Assembly (NCBI GenBank): GCA_003452935.1
Contig: DMMY01000022.1
Span: 37,420-101,419 of the forward strand
Reading direction: 5' to 3'
DNA length: 64,000 bases
Origin: Elusimicrobiota bacterium
Lineage (GTDB): Bacteria > Elusimicrobiota > Elusimicrobia > UBA1565 > UBA9628
Shown in pieces: positions 9,021-16,494 of this stretch. Under the pieces are notes generated by a model that saw only the letters and a list, made by a program, of their open reading frames with translations, had not been told where the DNA came from and searched no databases. Each line of letters begins with the position of its first letter. Position 1 is the first letter of the stretch. The translations under genes and the position numbers were made by a program.

Positions 9021-9371
9021 TCATCTGGCCCGGGAAGGGGCATGCCGTCTGGCCGCGGCGGCGTTTTCCAGGGCGTCCTGCTTGGCCATATATGTTGTAA
9101 AGAGCGTTATCATGGCGATGAGCCATGCCCCGAGCACGGCCCAGGCCGCGTAACGGACCCAGGACGGAAGGACAGGGATATTGCCCCCTGTGTCCATGTC
9201 GAGAAAGTGCGGGGGAATCTGGCCGTTCGGGACAGCTTCGATCTTTGGTTTCTCGGGGGGCGGCTGGATGGAAGGCTCTTTCTTGCTGGCTTTTCGGAAG
9301 GGTTCCTTGCAGAAATCGCACCACTGCGCCGAATCCGGCGATTCGAAACCGCAGGCGGGGCACTTAACCAC
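9021..9371 (-). CDS. Zinc-ribbon, single-pass membrane protein
   Basis: 116-residue protein of unknown function. An N-terminal zinc ribbon has C-P-A-C-G at residues 4-8 and C-D-F-C at 18-21. A Pro-rich linker follows, then one transmembrane helix (about 73-93) and a short Ala/Arg-rich tail. The start overlaps the last 8 bases of the upstream FAA-hydrolase gene, so translation is probably coupled. It is one of four zinc-ribbon membrane or membrane-linked proteins in the window (also at 11848, 20262 and 47252). Confidence 0.75.
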   Translation of the reverse strand: MVKCPACGFESPDSAQWCDFCKEPFRKASKKEPSIQPPPEKPKIEAVPNGQIPPHFLDMDTGGNIPVLPSWVRYAAWAVLGAWLIAMITLFTTYMAKQDALENAAAARRHAPSRAR

Positions 9372-10383
9372 GCGGATATTTGAGGCGGATCTGGGCCTTG
9401 GGCGCCGCGACCTTGTTGCGCAGGGACCCTATGCCTTGCACGCGCAGTTCCACCTCGTCTCCGGGATTGAGCCAGCGGCCCAAGTCCAGGCCGCAGCCCT
9501 GATAGAAGGTTCCTGATCCGAGCACGTCGCCGGGATAAACGGTCTCCTCCTGGGAGACATGGGAAAGCATCAGGCCCCAGCTCCAATAGCGGTCCCGCGT
9601 GCGGCCTTGGCTCCACTTCTGGCCGTTGACCCAGGCTTCCATGAACAGGTCCGCGTCAAGATCGATTTCGTCGCGGGTCACCAGGCAGGGACCCAAGGCA
9701 TAGGCGAAGTCCTTGCCCTTGGCCGGGCCCACGCCGCAGGCCATCTCTGATTTTTGGATGTCCCGGGCCGAGAAATCGTTGAGGATGGTGAAGCCCGCGA
9801 TGCACGAAGCCGCCTGGGCCGGAGGGAGGTTGCGGCCCTCCTTGCCTACGACGGCGGCCACTTCCAGCTCGAAGTCGAGGCGGCGCGTGTAGCTCGGCCA
9901 AGGCACCTCGGCCTCCGGGCCGTATATCTCGCGGGGGTTGCCCTTGAAGTAGACGGGATGGTCGTACCATTTCTCCGATAGGGGAACGCCGCTGCGTTGG
10001 GCCGTGTGCAGGGCGTGGTCTTCATAGGCGAAAAAGTCGCGCAAGGAACGCGGCTGGATCGGCGCGAGCAGGCGAGTCGTGCCTTGGACATGGACGATGC
10101 GTTCTCCGCGCGGGCCGACCGGCGTGCCGCGCGCCTGGATCTCGGAGTCGAGGAAGGCCAAAGCCAAGCCCGCTTCCTTAAGAGCGTCCGCGCCCATCTC
10201 GAGAAACGAGATCATGTCCGCGGGGAGCAGGACGTCGGCCAGGCGCTGGGGTTGGGGCTTTCCCTGGAGCGCCAGCCGGGCCGCGGCCGCGAAATTGAGA
10301 TCCACGACGCACTCCCGCCAAAGAGCGCCCAGCCTCGTGAACTTTCCCAGAAGCGTCTCGACCTCGAAGGTGACGAGCTTCAC
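9364..10383 (-). CDS. Fumarylacetoacetate hydrolase family protein
   Basis: FAA-hydrolase fold enzyme of about 339 residues; members hydrolyse, decarboxylate or hydrate 2-keto or acylpyruvate-type substrates with a divalent metal. The core shows D-F-E-L-E-V-A-A-V-V-G-K-E-G, the metal-ligand Glu region, then G-F-T-I-L-N-D-F-S-A-R-D-I-Q and K-G-K-D-F-A. I chose the GTG at 10383 because it lies 6 nt after an extended -10 (TGC-TATACT), and the open frame upstream runs into a dispersed repeat. The substrate cannot be read from the sequence. A zinc-ribbon gene overlaps its 3' end. Confidence 0.88.
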   Translation of the reverse strand: MKLVTFEVETLLGKFTRLGALWRECVVDLNFAAAARLALQGKPQPQRLADVLLPADMISFLEMGADALKEAGLALAFLDSEIQARGTPVGPRGERIVHVQGTTRLLAPIQPRSLRDFFAYEDHALHTAQRSGVPLSEKWYDHPVYFKGNPREIYGPEAEVPWPSYTRRLDFELEVAAVVGKEGRNLPPAQAASCIAGFTILNDFSARDIQKSEMACGVGPAKGKDFAYALGPCLVTRDEIDLDADLFMEAWVNGQKWSQGRTRDRYWSWGLMLSHVSQEETVYPGDVLGSGTFYQGCGLDLGRWLNPGDEVELRVQGIGSLRNKVAAPKAQIRLKYPRG

Positions 10384-10389
10384 ATGGCC

Positions 10390-10398
10390 AGTATAGCA
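10390..10398 (-). promoter_or_regulatory. Extended -10 promoter of the FAA-hydrolase gene
   Basis: On the minus strand TGC-TATACT is followed by GGCCAT and the GTG start codon. The extended TGn motif compensates for a poor -35. The distance predicts a leaderless transcript. Confidence 0.6.
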
Positions 10399-10402
10399 AG
10401 CT

Positions 10403-10432
10403 CGGTGCCTGGCATTCACGTATTTTACGAAA
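10403..10432 (-). repeat. 30-bp dispersed repeat, copy 2 (inverted)
   Basis: Inverted copy of the block at 1227-1256 with a single base difference. It sits directly upstream of the FAA-hydrolase promoter, so the 5' region of that gene is partly made of this element. Confidence 0.7.
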
Positions 10433-10516
10433 TGAGGTAGGCCACCTAGCCTATTTTGGGTCTGGGTCCTAAGTCTTATGAGGGGGGGTATCCCTTTGAC
10501 AAAACCGCGATAAGAC

Positions 10517-10702
10517 TCATGCGGCTATGCTGCGCCACCTGGCAACCGTCATGTGAGAGACGCCCATCATCTCGGCTACTTCGCGGGTGGATAGGTCCTT
10601 CTTGAGTACGGGCACGATGTAGCGTTTCCAGACCAAGCGCCCAATATCACCCCCCAAAGTTATCTGAGGCGGGGCCTTCAGCTTCTTTTTGCGTTTTTTC
10701 AT
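10517..10702 (-). CDS. Small basic HTH protein, function unknown
   Basis: 61-residue protein starting M-K-K-R-K-K-K-L-K. The C-terminal third, S-T-R-E-V-A-E-M-M-G-V-S-H-M-T-V-A-R-W-R, is a clear helix-turn-helix of the kind found in small regulators and transposase N-termini. I chose the ATG at 10702 because GAGGA lies 7-8 nt upstream; an in-frame start further upstream would add 26 Arg-rich residues. It lies at the edge of a lower-GC island and may be an accessory regulator or a remnant of a mobile gene. Confidence 0.6.
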   Translation of the reverse strand: MKKRKKKLKAPPQITLGGDIGRLVWKRYIVPVLKKDLSTREVAEMMGVSHMTVARWRSIAA

Positions 10703-10872
10703 GGTCGTTTCCTCTTTTCTTCGCGGGCGGCGGTACTTTGAGTAACGCCTTGACCGCTTCCTCAAACCCCATAGGGGCAAGAGTAATTGCCGTGCTTTTT
10801 TACTTTAGGTATTTCCCGGCATCTTCTTGTTCGTAAACACAGCGTAACATAAAGTTACAGCTTTGTCAGGGC

Positions 10873-11823
10873 CTATTCTATTGGAATCGAAAACATTTCT
10901 GGAGGCCCAATCCCGGAGCCGGTCCTGGTGACCCGATATTTATTTCCCCTCTTTACCATTTTGAGATGGTTGCTTGAGCCCCCATTGCGGGCCTCGAACG
11001 CAAAGTTGAAGTTCATCTCTGGCAAATCAAATCTGATCTCGTTGCCTACAAGGTGCGGGGTAAGAGCTTCTTCATACAATTGCAGTTCCCGTCCGCCGAG
11101 CTTGCATAGATTCTTTATTTTCAACGTCAAAATCGGACCTCTCCAGAAATCCTCACTTGCATATTTCTGTTTGCTTATTTCGAATCGCTTGCGCCTTGCT
11201 GTTATCCATTCTTGATATTTCACTTCGGCACTTAAATCGTAAATCCCGTAATTCCCATTGTTTTCTACTAGGAATTGCAGGCGGCCGCGACTTATTTTGG
11301 GCGTGACAGTTGGCAGGGAGTCCCCTCCGGTTACGGTTTTTAGAGTTTCGTTAACTGCTCCCAACGTTTTCCCTATGCCAGCCAATGTCTCATTTGTCGC
11401 ATTTTCCGATTGCACGAACCCAGAAAAAGCGGCCGCACCAATAACAATGCACAGCACCACAGAAGCCCCGATTTCCAATGAAATTGGCGGGTCCCTTTTT
11501 AAATTTTTGTATACCGCCAGCGCAATTGCTTGAATCATGGCTATAATTCCAGCAAAAACCGTAAGGTATAGAGACATCCGTCCCGCAGCGAAAATCTCTC
11601 TAAATGGGATTGGGGCGAGAGCTTTAATCCAGAAATGAGCGCATGCGTATAATAATACTGGCCACCGTAATATGTAAGATGCTTCTTTAATATGCCGCTC
11701 CGTCTTACGGGCGATTTCCGGCCACCGATCCGTTTTGAATTTCCCCCACATCTCTCCGAGTGCTGAAGGCGGCGCTTGCTCCGGACGGCCTTCGGCTGTA
11801 ACTTCCTGTTCCTGTTTATCCAT
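10873..11823 (-). CDS. Membrane protein of unknown function
   Basis: 316 residues. A charged N-terminus (about 50 residues, Glu/Lys/Pro-rich) precedes three predicted transmembrane helices (about 52-70, 80-105 and 120-138). A soluble C-terminal half of about 170 residues looks beta-rich (F-L-V-E-N-N-G-N-Y-G-I-Y-D-L-S-A-E-V). No family is recognised. It is divergent from the gene at 11848 with only 24 bp between the starts. Its ATG follows TGG-TAGAAT by 6 nt, again suggesting a leaderless mRNA. Lower GC than its surroundings. Confidence 0.65.
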   Translation of the reverse strand: MDKQEQEVTAEGRPEQAPPSALGEMWGKFKTDRWPEIARKTERHIKEASYILRWPVLLYACAHFWIKALAPIPFREIFAAGRMSLYLTVFAGIIAMIQAIALAVYKNLKRDPPISLEIGASVVLCIVIGAAAFSGFVQSENATNETLAGIGKTLGAVNETLKTVTGGDSLPTVTPKISRGRLQFLVENNGNYGIYDLSAEVKYQEWITARRKRFEISKQKYASEDFWRGPILTLKIKNLCKLGGRELQLYEEALTPHLVGNEIRFDLPEMNFNFAFEARNGGSSNHLKMVKRGNKYRVTRTGSGIGPPEMFSIPIE

Positions 11824-11829
11824 CCGCCG

Positions 11830-11838
11830 ATTCTACCA
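11830..11838 (-). promoter_or_regulatory. Extended -10 of the 316-residue membrane protein gene
   Basis: On the minus strand TGG-TAGAAT, then CGGCGG, then ATG at 11823. It lies in the 24-bp gap between divergent genes, so the opposite gene must use a promoter inside this one. Confidence 0.5.
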
Positions 11839-11847
11839 AAAGGGGTC

Positions 11848-12507
11848 ATGATGGAACCTCTTTCTTTGTACAATCCCCGCATGAAAGCTCGGGAAGTGGC
11901 ATTAGTATTTTTGAAAGATGCAGCAGGAGACATACGGGCGCTAATAACAGGAAGTATTGTCCTAACGGCATGGGGTTTTCTTTGGCCAGCACTAAAACGC
12001 ATAGTCCAATTAGCATGGATCGGCCAGCAATCCCCCCTCCCATTAACCGCAGGATGGGCTCGTATCTCTCTTTTGGCTCTTCTGGGTATCGCGATATCCA
12101 CCATAGTCCTCGTAATAGTTGCGTGGCGGCAACGCAAAGAGTTGAACAGACTACTAGAACATAAATGTCCAGAGCCGATATCTGGCAGACCGCAGTCATA
12201 TCCGGGCCTCAAATTTAAATATGACGGGGTTGATTGGATTCCGGTATTGCGATACATCGGGAATGATGCCGACGACAAAATTGAGATCAGTCGGCCCCAA
12301 TGCCCCGACTGCTCGACTCCCTTGATATTCTTTACTGACAGAGAGGGTAGTTGCCCAAACCCAGATTGCATGCATAAGTTTTATCTTCAACGACCTGTTG
12401 GGATTGTTTCCGAAATGGCTAGATTTGATGCCATCGGAAGGGCGGCTAGGGGCGAGTTGCACTTCCCCGGGAAACCTGGTTTTAAGCCCCTTTTGCGAAG
12501 GGGATAA
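11848..12507 (+). CDS. Membrane protein with C-terminal zinc ribbon, function unknown
   Basis: 219 residues from this ATG; a second ATG is the next codon. Two transmembrane helices (about 30-52 and 70-92) are followed by a soluble domain with C-P-D-C near residue 153 and C-P-N-P-D-C near 172, a zinc-ribbon pattern. AAGGGG lies a few nt upstream as ribosome-binding site. The last codons and the TAA stop are encoded inside a 32-nt element that recurs at 48083, so the native C-terminus may have been altered. It may work with the divergent membrane gene, but there is no direct evidence. Confidence 0.6.
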   Translation: MMEPLSLYNPRMKAREVALVFLKDAAGDIRALITGSIVLTAWGFLWPALKRIVQLAWIGQQSPLPLTAGWARISLLALLGIAISTIVLVIVAWRQRKELNRLLEHKCPEPISGRPQSYPGLKFKYDGVDWIPVLRYIGNDADDKIEISRPQCPDCSTPLIFFTDREGSCPNPDCMHKFYLQRPVGIVSEMARFDAIGRAARGELHFPGKPGFKPLLRRG

Positions 12508-12512
12508 TCCCC
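12481..12512 (+). repeat. 32-nt dispersed hairpin repeat, copy 1
   Basis: The segment starts TTTAAGCCCC and ends GATAATCCCC; CCCCTT and AAGGGG form a stem around TTGCG. An identical 32-nt copy lies at 48083-48114. This copy contains the stop codon of the preceding gene. Confidence 0.75.
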
Positions 12513-12636
12513 GAGGAAATGTACTACCGAAAAGTCGAAAAATTCCATTCATGAGAGGTTTATTGCGAAGATGCCAAATTGCACAATTCGCTAAGACCTG
12601 TCTGACGCTGATCCATGATTTTGGGGCGGCGACTGT

Positions 12637-13728
12637 TCAAGGGGTTCGAGAAGAACTGGCCGGTGTGGCTTGGCCAGTTCTTTTCGTCTTATCGGGCAGG
12701 GCCTTGAGCCATAAAGAGGAAACTAACCGTTCTTTGAGCCGATCCCGCCTCATCCAGGCGGCCGCGCTCGGTTTTGGACCAACAAGCCGGGCCTGCCGCA
12801 CCGTCAGCGTGATCCGGTATCGTGTGATCGCGTGCCGCACGGCCTTCAGAACCCTTCCGACGTCGGCCCTCACCTGTCCTACCTCGGGCAATCCCCAATG
12901 GCTCTTGAGGACGAGCTCTTGATGAGACCGCTTCCAGAGCAAAACCCGGCCGCGGTCCTCGATCCAAAGGCATGTCCATTTTAGTTCCGCAGGCTTGGGC
13001 CTGGGACCCAGGCGCGGCAATTGGTCCTGCAGGCCCATTTTGAGCGCCGCGCAGAACTTGCGCGCCGGGCAGTCCCCGCATCGCGGGCTCGACGGCGTGC
13101 AGATGGTTTCGCCCAATTCCATCAGGGCCTGATTCCAGTCTCCGGGATGGCGCGGATCGATCAGGTTTTGAGCCCGCGTCAGCAGCAGGCTTTGCGTCCG
13201 CGGTCGGCGTACATCGCCGCGCACTCCGTCTAATCTGCAGAGCACCCGTTTGACGTTTCCGTCCAACACCGCGGCGGGCTGGTTATAAGCGATCGACAGA
13301 AGGGCCGCGGCCGTGTAAGGCCCCACCCCGGGCAAGGCTCGCAGCGAGTGTTCGTCCCGGGGGATGATTCCGTTGTGCTGGGCCAGAATCTTCCTCGCGG
13401 CTGCGTGCATGTTTCTGGCCCGGCTGTAATAGCCCAGGCCTGCCCATTGCCGCAAGACCGAGCCGACCCGGGCCTTGGCCAAGGCGCGAAGGTCGGGGAA
13501 TCGGGTCAGGAACTTTTCGTACCGGGGCAGGACCGCCGCGATGGTGGTCTGCTGGAGCATGGTTTCCGCGACCCAGACGCGGTACGGATCATGGCAGCGG
13601 CGCCAGGGCAGCGGCCGTCGAACGCGGCGATACCATCGCAGCAATAAGGGTGCCAGACGTGAACTTGCGGAACTTTCTGAACTTGGGTTTTTTGCGTTTA
13701 TGGTTTTATTCAAAAATCCTAAATTCAA
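12637..13728 (-). CDS. mutY: A/G-specific adenine glycosylase MutY
   Basis: Base-excision repair glycosylase removing A opposite 8-oxoG. The E-T-M-L-Q-Q-T helix, the helix-hairpin-helix L-P-G-V-G-P-Y-T-A with the catalytic Asp in A-V-L-D-G-N-V, and the 4Fe-4S loop C-x6-C-x2-C-x5-C (C-T-P-S-S-P-R-C-G-D-C...C) are all present, with a Nudix-like C-terminal half. The open frame begins at a TTG (13728), but roughly the first 26 residues are encoded by a palindromic element; homology starts at L-L-L-R-W-Y-R-R. The native start may have been lost or may be the TTG at about residue 29. Confidence 0.9.
   Translation of the reverse strand: MNLGFLNKTINAKNPSSESSASSRLAPLLLRWYRRVRRPLPWRRCHDPYRVWVAETMLQQTTIAAVLPRYEKFLTRFPDLRALAKARVGSVLRQWAGLGYYSRARNMHAAARKILAQHNGIIPRDEHSLRALPGVGPYTAAALLSIAYNQPAAVLDGNVKRVLCRLDGVRGDVRRPRTQSLLLTRAQNLIDPRHPGDWNQALMELGETICTPSSPRCGDCPARKFCAALKMGLQDQLPRLGPRPKPAELKWTCLWIEDRGRVLLWKRSHQELVLKSHWGLPEVGQVRADVGRVLKAVRHAITRYRITLTVRQARLVGPKPSAAAWMRRDRLKERLVSSLWLKALPDKTKRTGQATPASSSRTP
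12652..12681. terminator. Possible bidirectional hairpin at the convergent gene ends
   Basis: AGAACTGGCC (12652-12661) and GGCCAGTTCT (12672-12681) form a perfect 10-bp stem with a 10-nt loop, followed on the plus strand by TTT. It lies inside the last codons of mutY. The T-tract is short, so termination is uncertain. Confidence 0.4.
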
Positions 13729-13797
13729 GAATCGTTATGAAATTCGGATTTTTTTTCCAACAATAGACGATAAGTTCACGAAGTTCACGTCTGGCAC
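13650..13797. repeat. 148-bp palindromic (MITE-like) element
   Basis: Terminal inverted repeats GTGCCAGACGTGAACTT (17 of 17 match, about 23 of 26 when extended) lie at 13650 and, inverted, end at 13797. The interior is AT-rich and itself palindromic (AAAAATCCTAAATTC against GAAATTCGGATTTTT). A second partial end, ACGTCTGGCACC, follows at 13803-13814. No ORF of its own. It is inserted over the 5' end of mutY. Confidence 0.75.
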
Positions 13798-13822
13798 TAG
13801 CTACGTCTGGCACCAGCTACAG

Positions 13823-14119
13823 CTATTCTTGCACGACGACGTTGACCATGACTTGTTCGACGCCGCGGGTGCGGCGGGCGATACGTTCGAGGAGGTCCTT
13901 TTCTTGCGTGCTTTTGACCATGCCAGAGAGGATGACGAATCCGTTGTCGACGTTAATGGTCAAGGCTTGCAGTTCGACGTTGGTCTGGCTCTGGAATTCG
14001 GTCTCTATGCGGGTCTTGATGCCGGCGTCGCTCATGTCCAGATTCGCGACGTTGCGGGTGCAGCCGAAGAAAGCTGCGCATATGGAGAGAATCGCGGCGC
14101 TTCGGGCAAAAATGCTCAT
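13823..14119 (-). CDS. BON-domain lipoprotein
   Basis: 98 residues. The N-terminal signal M-S-I-F-A-R-S-A-A-I-L-S-I-C-A-A-F-F-G-C ends in a lipobox-like cysteine, followed by one BON domain (about 28-96) with the G-F-V-I-L-S-G-M-V and V-x-G-V-x-Q-V pattern. OsmY/BON proteins bind membranes or phospholipids in the periplasm. I chose this start because it directly precedes the signal sequence; the open frame upstream is charged and unlike a leader. It is divergent from the rdgB-TPR gene across 65 bp. Confidence 0.82.
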   Translation of the reverse strand: MSIFARSAAILSICAAFFGCTRNVANLDMSDAGIKTRIETEFQSQTNVELQALTINVDNGFVILSGMVKSTQEKDLLERIARRTRGVEQVMVNVVVQE

Positions 14120-14184
14120 AAGTAAAATAATGTACAATTTTGCCCGTTGGCGCGGCAAATGAGTCGGCGTCCGCGCCCTTGCCA

Positions 14185-16494
14185 ATGGACCTCTTGCTGG
14201 CGACGCGCAACAGGCATAAGATCCGCGAGATTTCCGGGATGCTGGGCGCGGATCTGCGCGTCCTGTCTCTCGACGACCGGCCGGACGCTCCCGTGGTGAT
14301 TGAAGACCAGCCGACGCTCGAGGGCAATGCCCGCAAGAAGGCCGTGGAAACCGCGGCCGCGACCGGCCTGTGTTGCCTGGCCGACGACACGGGCCTCGAG
14401 GTGGAAGCCCTGGACGGGGCGCCGGGCGTGCTTTCCGCGCGCTTCGCCGGTCCGGACTGCGATTACGCCGCCAACAACCGCAAGCTTTTGGAGGCTCTCC
14501 TGGGCCTGCCGCCAGAGCGCCGGGGCGCGGCGTTTCGCACGGTCATGGCCTTGGCCCGGCCCGGGGGCCGGGTGATTTTGGAGGAAGGACGTCTGGAAGG
14601 CCGCATCATCGAGGAGCCTTTGGGCCATGATGGCTTCGGCTATGACCCGATCTTCCTGGTCGCGGACAAAGGCAAGACCCTGGCCCAGATGAGTCTGATC
14701 GAGAAAAACGCGGTGAGCCACCGCGGCGTGGCCCTGTCGCGCATGCTGGCCCACATCCGTAGCCTGGCCGTGGCGATCGCGCTTTTTTGCGGCCTGGCCG
14801 CGCCGGCCGGGGCCGGCCGCACCGAGCCGGGGGGGCAGACGGTGTGGGATCAGATCATGGCCGACCAGGCGGATCGAGGCATGCGCCAAGGGGCGCGGTA
14901 CCTGGACGCCAAGCTCTATGACTTGGCGGTCCGCGAGTTCACCCGCGCCGTTCAGGCCAATCCCAAGGACCCTGCCACCCATATGATGCTGGGCGTGGCT
15001 TACTACTGGAACGGCCAGGTTGATCTGTCTCTGCAGGAGTACCGCAAGGCCTTGGAATTCGATCCGAAGAGCGCTCAGGCTTGGCTGCTCGTCGGAATTT
15101 CCCTGGCCTGGAACGGGGACAGCAAAGGCGCTTATGAGGCTTTTCAAAAGTCGGCCGCCTTGGATCCCCAGCGCGCGGACGTGCAGATGAATCTGGGCTC
15201 CATCGAGGAATCCCTGGGCATGATGACCGAGGCCCTGGAGCATAGCCGTCGGGCCGTGGCGCTGGACAATAAGAATCCGCTCTACCATTTCCAGCTCAGC
15301 ATGCTCTACCGCAAACTGGGGCGCGACGGGGATTGCATCGAATCCCTGCGGCGGGCCCTGCGCGCGTTTCCGGAATTCGAGGACGCGCTGCTGGAATTGG
15401 GGGCGGCCGATGAGCGCACTGGGGACCTTAAGTCGGCCATGCGCAGCTTTCGCAAGGCCGTCGACCTCAAGAGCCGCGACGCCGTGGCCCGGTTCCGCCT
15501 GGCCCGCCTCTATCTGCTCGACGGCGATTCTCGGCGGGCCCGGGAGGTCATGTCCGAGGCGTTCCATTTGACGCCCGAGGAGGGAAGCGGCGGTCTGCGC
15601 CTTTCGGTCTCCTACGCGGGAGGGCATAAGGAGCCGGCCCAGGGCGACGGCGGGAAGGGACAGCCGGGGCAGGCGGAGCCGGCCCCGGAGGCCGACGCCA
15701 ACGACCCTCTGGCGGTGTTTTTACGCAATTTGGAGCGCATCCCGCTGGATCAAGGCGCGGTCATGGACGTGGACGTCGTCTTCGTACCCCAGCCGAAACT
15801 GATCAAGGTCCCGGCCGAGAGCGCCTCGGCCCTGCGCAAAGCCCTTTCCCGCCGCTTGGCGGATTCCGAGGGCGCGCCCAAGGCCGTTCGGCGGCAGTAC
15901 CAGCTGCGCCCGGCCAAGCCCGAGGCGCGCGCCCGGCAGATCCAGCAGGTGCTCGCCGAGCTGAGCGGACTCTTGAAAAGCGCGCCCGAGGGGTCGGATA
16001 CCCGTTTGGGAATGAACCTGACCTTTACCCGCCTGGCCGACGCCTCTTCCGGCCGCGCGGATGACGGCCCCGCGCCCAAGGTTTCCTATGAGCCGCGCCA
16101 GGTCGGCAATGACCTGGGCTTGTGGGTTATTGGCACCGGCTGGATGGGCCTAGTCGAGGAGGTCCTGCCCGAGGCAGGGGAGCCCGCAAGCCATCCGGAC
16201 CAAAGCGATTGGTGGGTCACCACCGGGTTGGGTTACGCGACCGTCGGCGACGGCCAACGCGCGCTCAAGGCCTTCGAGCGCGCCAGCGCTCTCGACCCGG
16301 GCAGCGTGTCGGCTCTGCTGGGCCGGGGCGTGGCCTCGGTCATGACCGGAAACGAGGCCGGGGCGGTCGCGGCCTTGCGCGAAGTCCTGCGGGTCAATCC
16401 CAAGAACCGCGCGGCCAAGGAAGGCATCAAGTGGCTTATGCGCCCGGCGGCGCCCAAGAAATCCGAGCCGGGTTCCGGGAAAGAGCCAAGATGA
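14185..16494 (+). CDS. rdgB: RdgB/HAM1 nucleotide pyrophosphatase fused in frame to an exported-type TPR protein
   Basis: Residues 1-190 are a complete XTP/dITP pyrophosphatase that cleanses noncanonical purine nucleotides: T-R-N-R-H-K near the start, L-A-D-D-T-G-L, F-G-Y-D-P-I-F and S-H-R-G. Without a stop, the frame continues through M-L-A-H-I-R-S-L-A-V-A-I-A-L-F-C-G-L-A-A-P-A-G-A-G, which looks like a signal peptide. Six or seven TPRs follow (about 230-460), then a 300-residue tail with further TPR-like helices. The ORF ends in an ATGA overlap with murC. Either this is a real bifunctional fusion, or the TPR protein is translated from an internal start (ATG at 14743 or GTG at 14728). Confidence 0.85.
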   Translation: MDLLLATRNRHKIREISGMLGADLRVLSLDDRPDAPVVIEDQPTLEGNARKKAVETAAATGLCCLADDTGLEVEALDGAPGVLSARFAGPDCDYAANNRKLLEALLGLPPERRGAAFRTVMALARPGGRVILEEGRLEGRIIEEPLGHDGFGYDPIFLVADKGKTLAQMSLIEKNAVSHRGVALSRMLAHIRSLAVAIALFCGLAAPAGAGRTEPGGQTVWDQIMADQADRGMRQGARYLDAKLYDLAVREFTRAVQANPKDPATHMMLGVAYYWNGQVDLSLQEYRKALEFDPKSAQAWLLVGISLAWNGDSKGAYEAFQKSAALDPQRADVQMNLGSIEESLGMMTEALEHSRRAVALDNKNPLYHFQLSMLYRKLGRDGDCIESLRRALRAFPEFEDALLELGAADERTGDLKSAMRSFRKAVDLKSRDAVARFRLARLYLLDGDSRRAREVMSEAFHLTPEEGSGGLRLSVSYAGGHKEPAQGDGGKGQPGQAEPAPEADANDPLAVFLRNLERIPLDQGAVMDVDVVFVPQPKLIKVPAESASALRKALSRRLADSEGAPKAVRRQYQLRPAKPEARARQIQQVLAELSGLLKSAPEGSDTRLGMNLTFTRLADASSGRADDGPAPKVSYEPRQVGNDLGLWVIGTGWMGLVEEVLPEAGEPASHPDQSDWWVTTGLGYATVGDGQRALKAFERASALDPGSVSALLGRGVASVMTGNEAGAVAALREVLRVNPKNRAAKEGIKWLMRPAAPKKSEPGSGKEPR
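14743..14818 (+). other. Internal start and signal peptide-like segment in the rdgB-TPR ORF
   Basis: ATG at 14743 begins a typical Sec signal: short positive N-region, a hydrophobic core A-V-A-I-A-L-F-C-G-L-A, and A-x-A cleavage around A-P-A-G-A-G. In a fused cytoplasmic enzyme this would act as an internal membrane anchor. No strong Shine-Dalgarno precedes the ATG, so internal initiation would rely on coupling. Confidence 0.55.

Larger units (their letters stand above)
10440..12640. other. Lower-GC accessory island
   Basis: Base composition drops to roughly 50% GC between the FAA-hydrolase gene and mutY, against about 65% on both sides. The three genes inside have no housekeeping homologues that I recognise. 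A 32-nt repeat marks the right part (12481-12512) and a 30-bp repeat the left edge. This suggests horizontal acquisition; no integrase, att site or flanking tRNA is visible. Confidence 0.55.

Noticed and set aside
11541..12371. 276-codon minus-strand frame crossing the two divergent island genes
   Set aside because: It covers parts of both divergent genes and their shared promoter gap, has no ribosome-binding site and no domain; the two sense genes have better starts and clear helices.
14116..15627. 503-codon frame antisense to rdgB-TPR
   Set aside because: High-GC shadow frame with no domain; sense strand has RdgB and TPR motifs.
14743..16494. Separate TPR gene as a second CDS
   Set aside because: The internal start lacks a Shine-Dalgarno and the frame is continuous with RdgB; kept as one ORF with the alternative noted.
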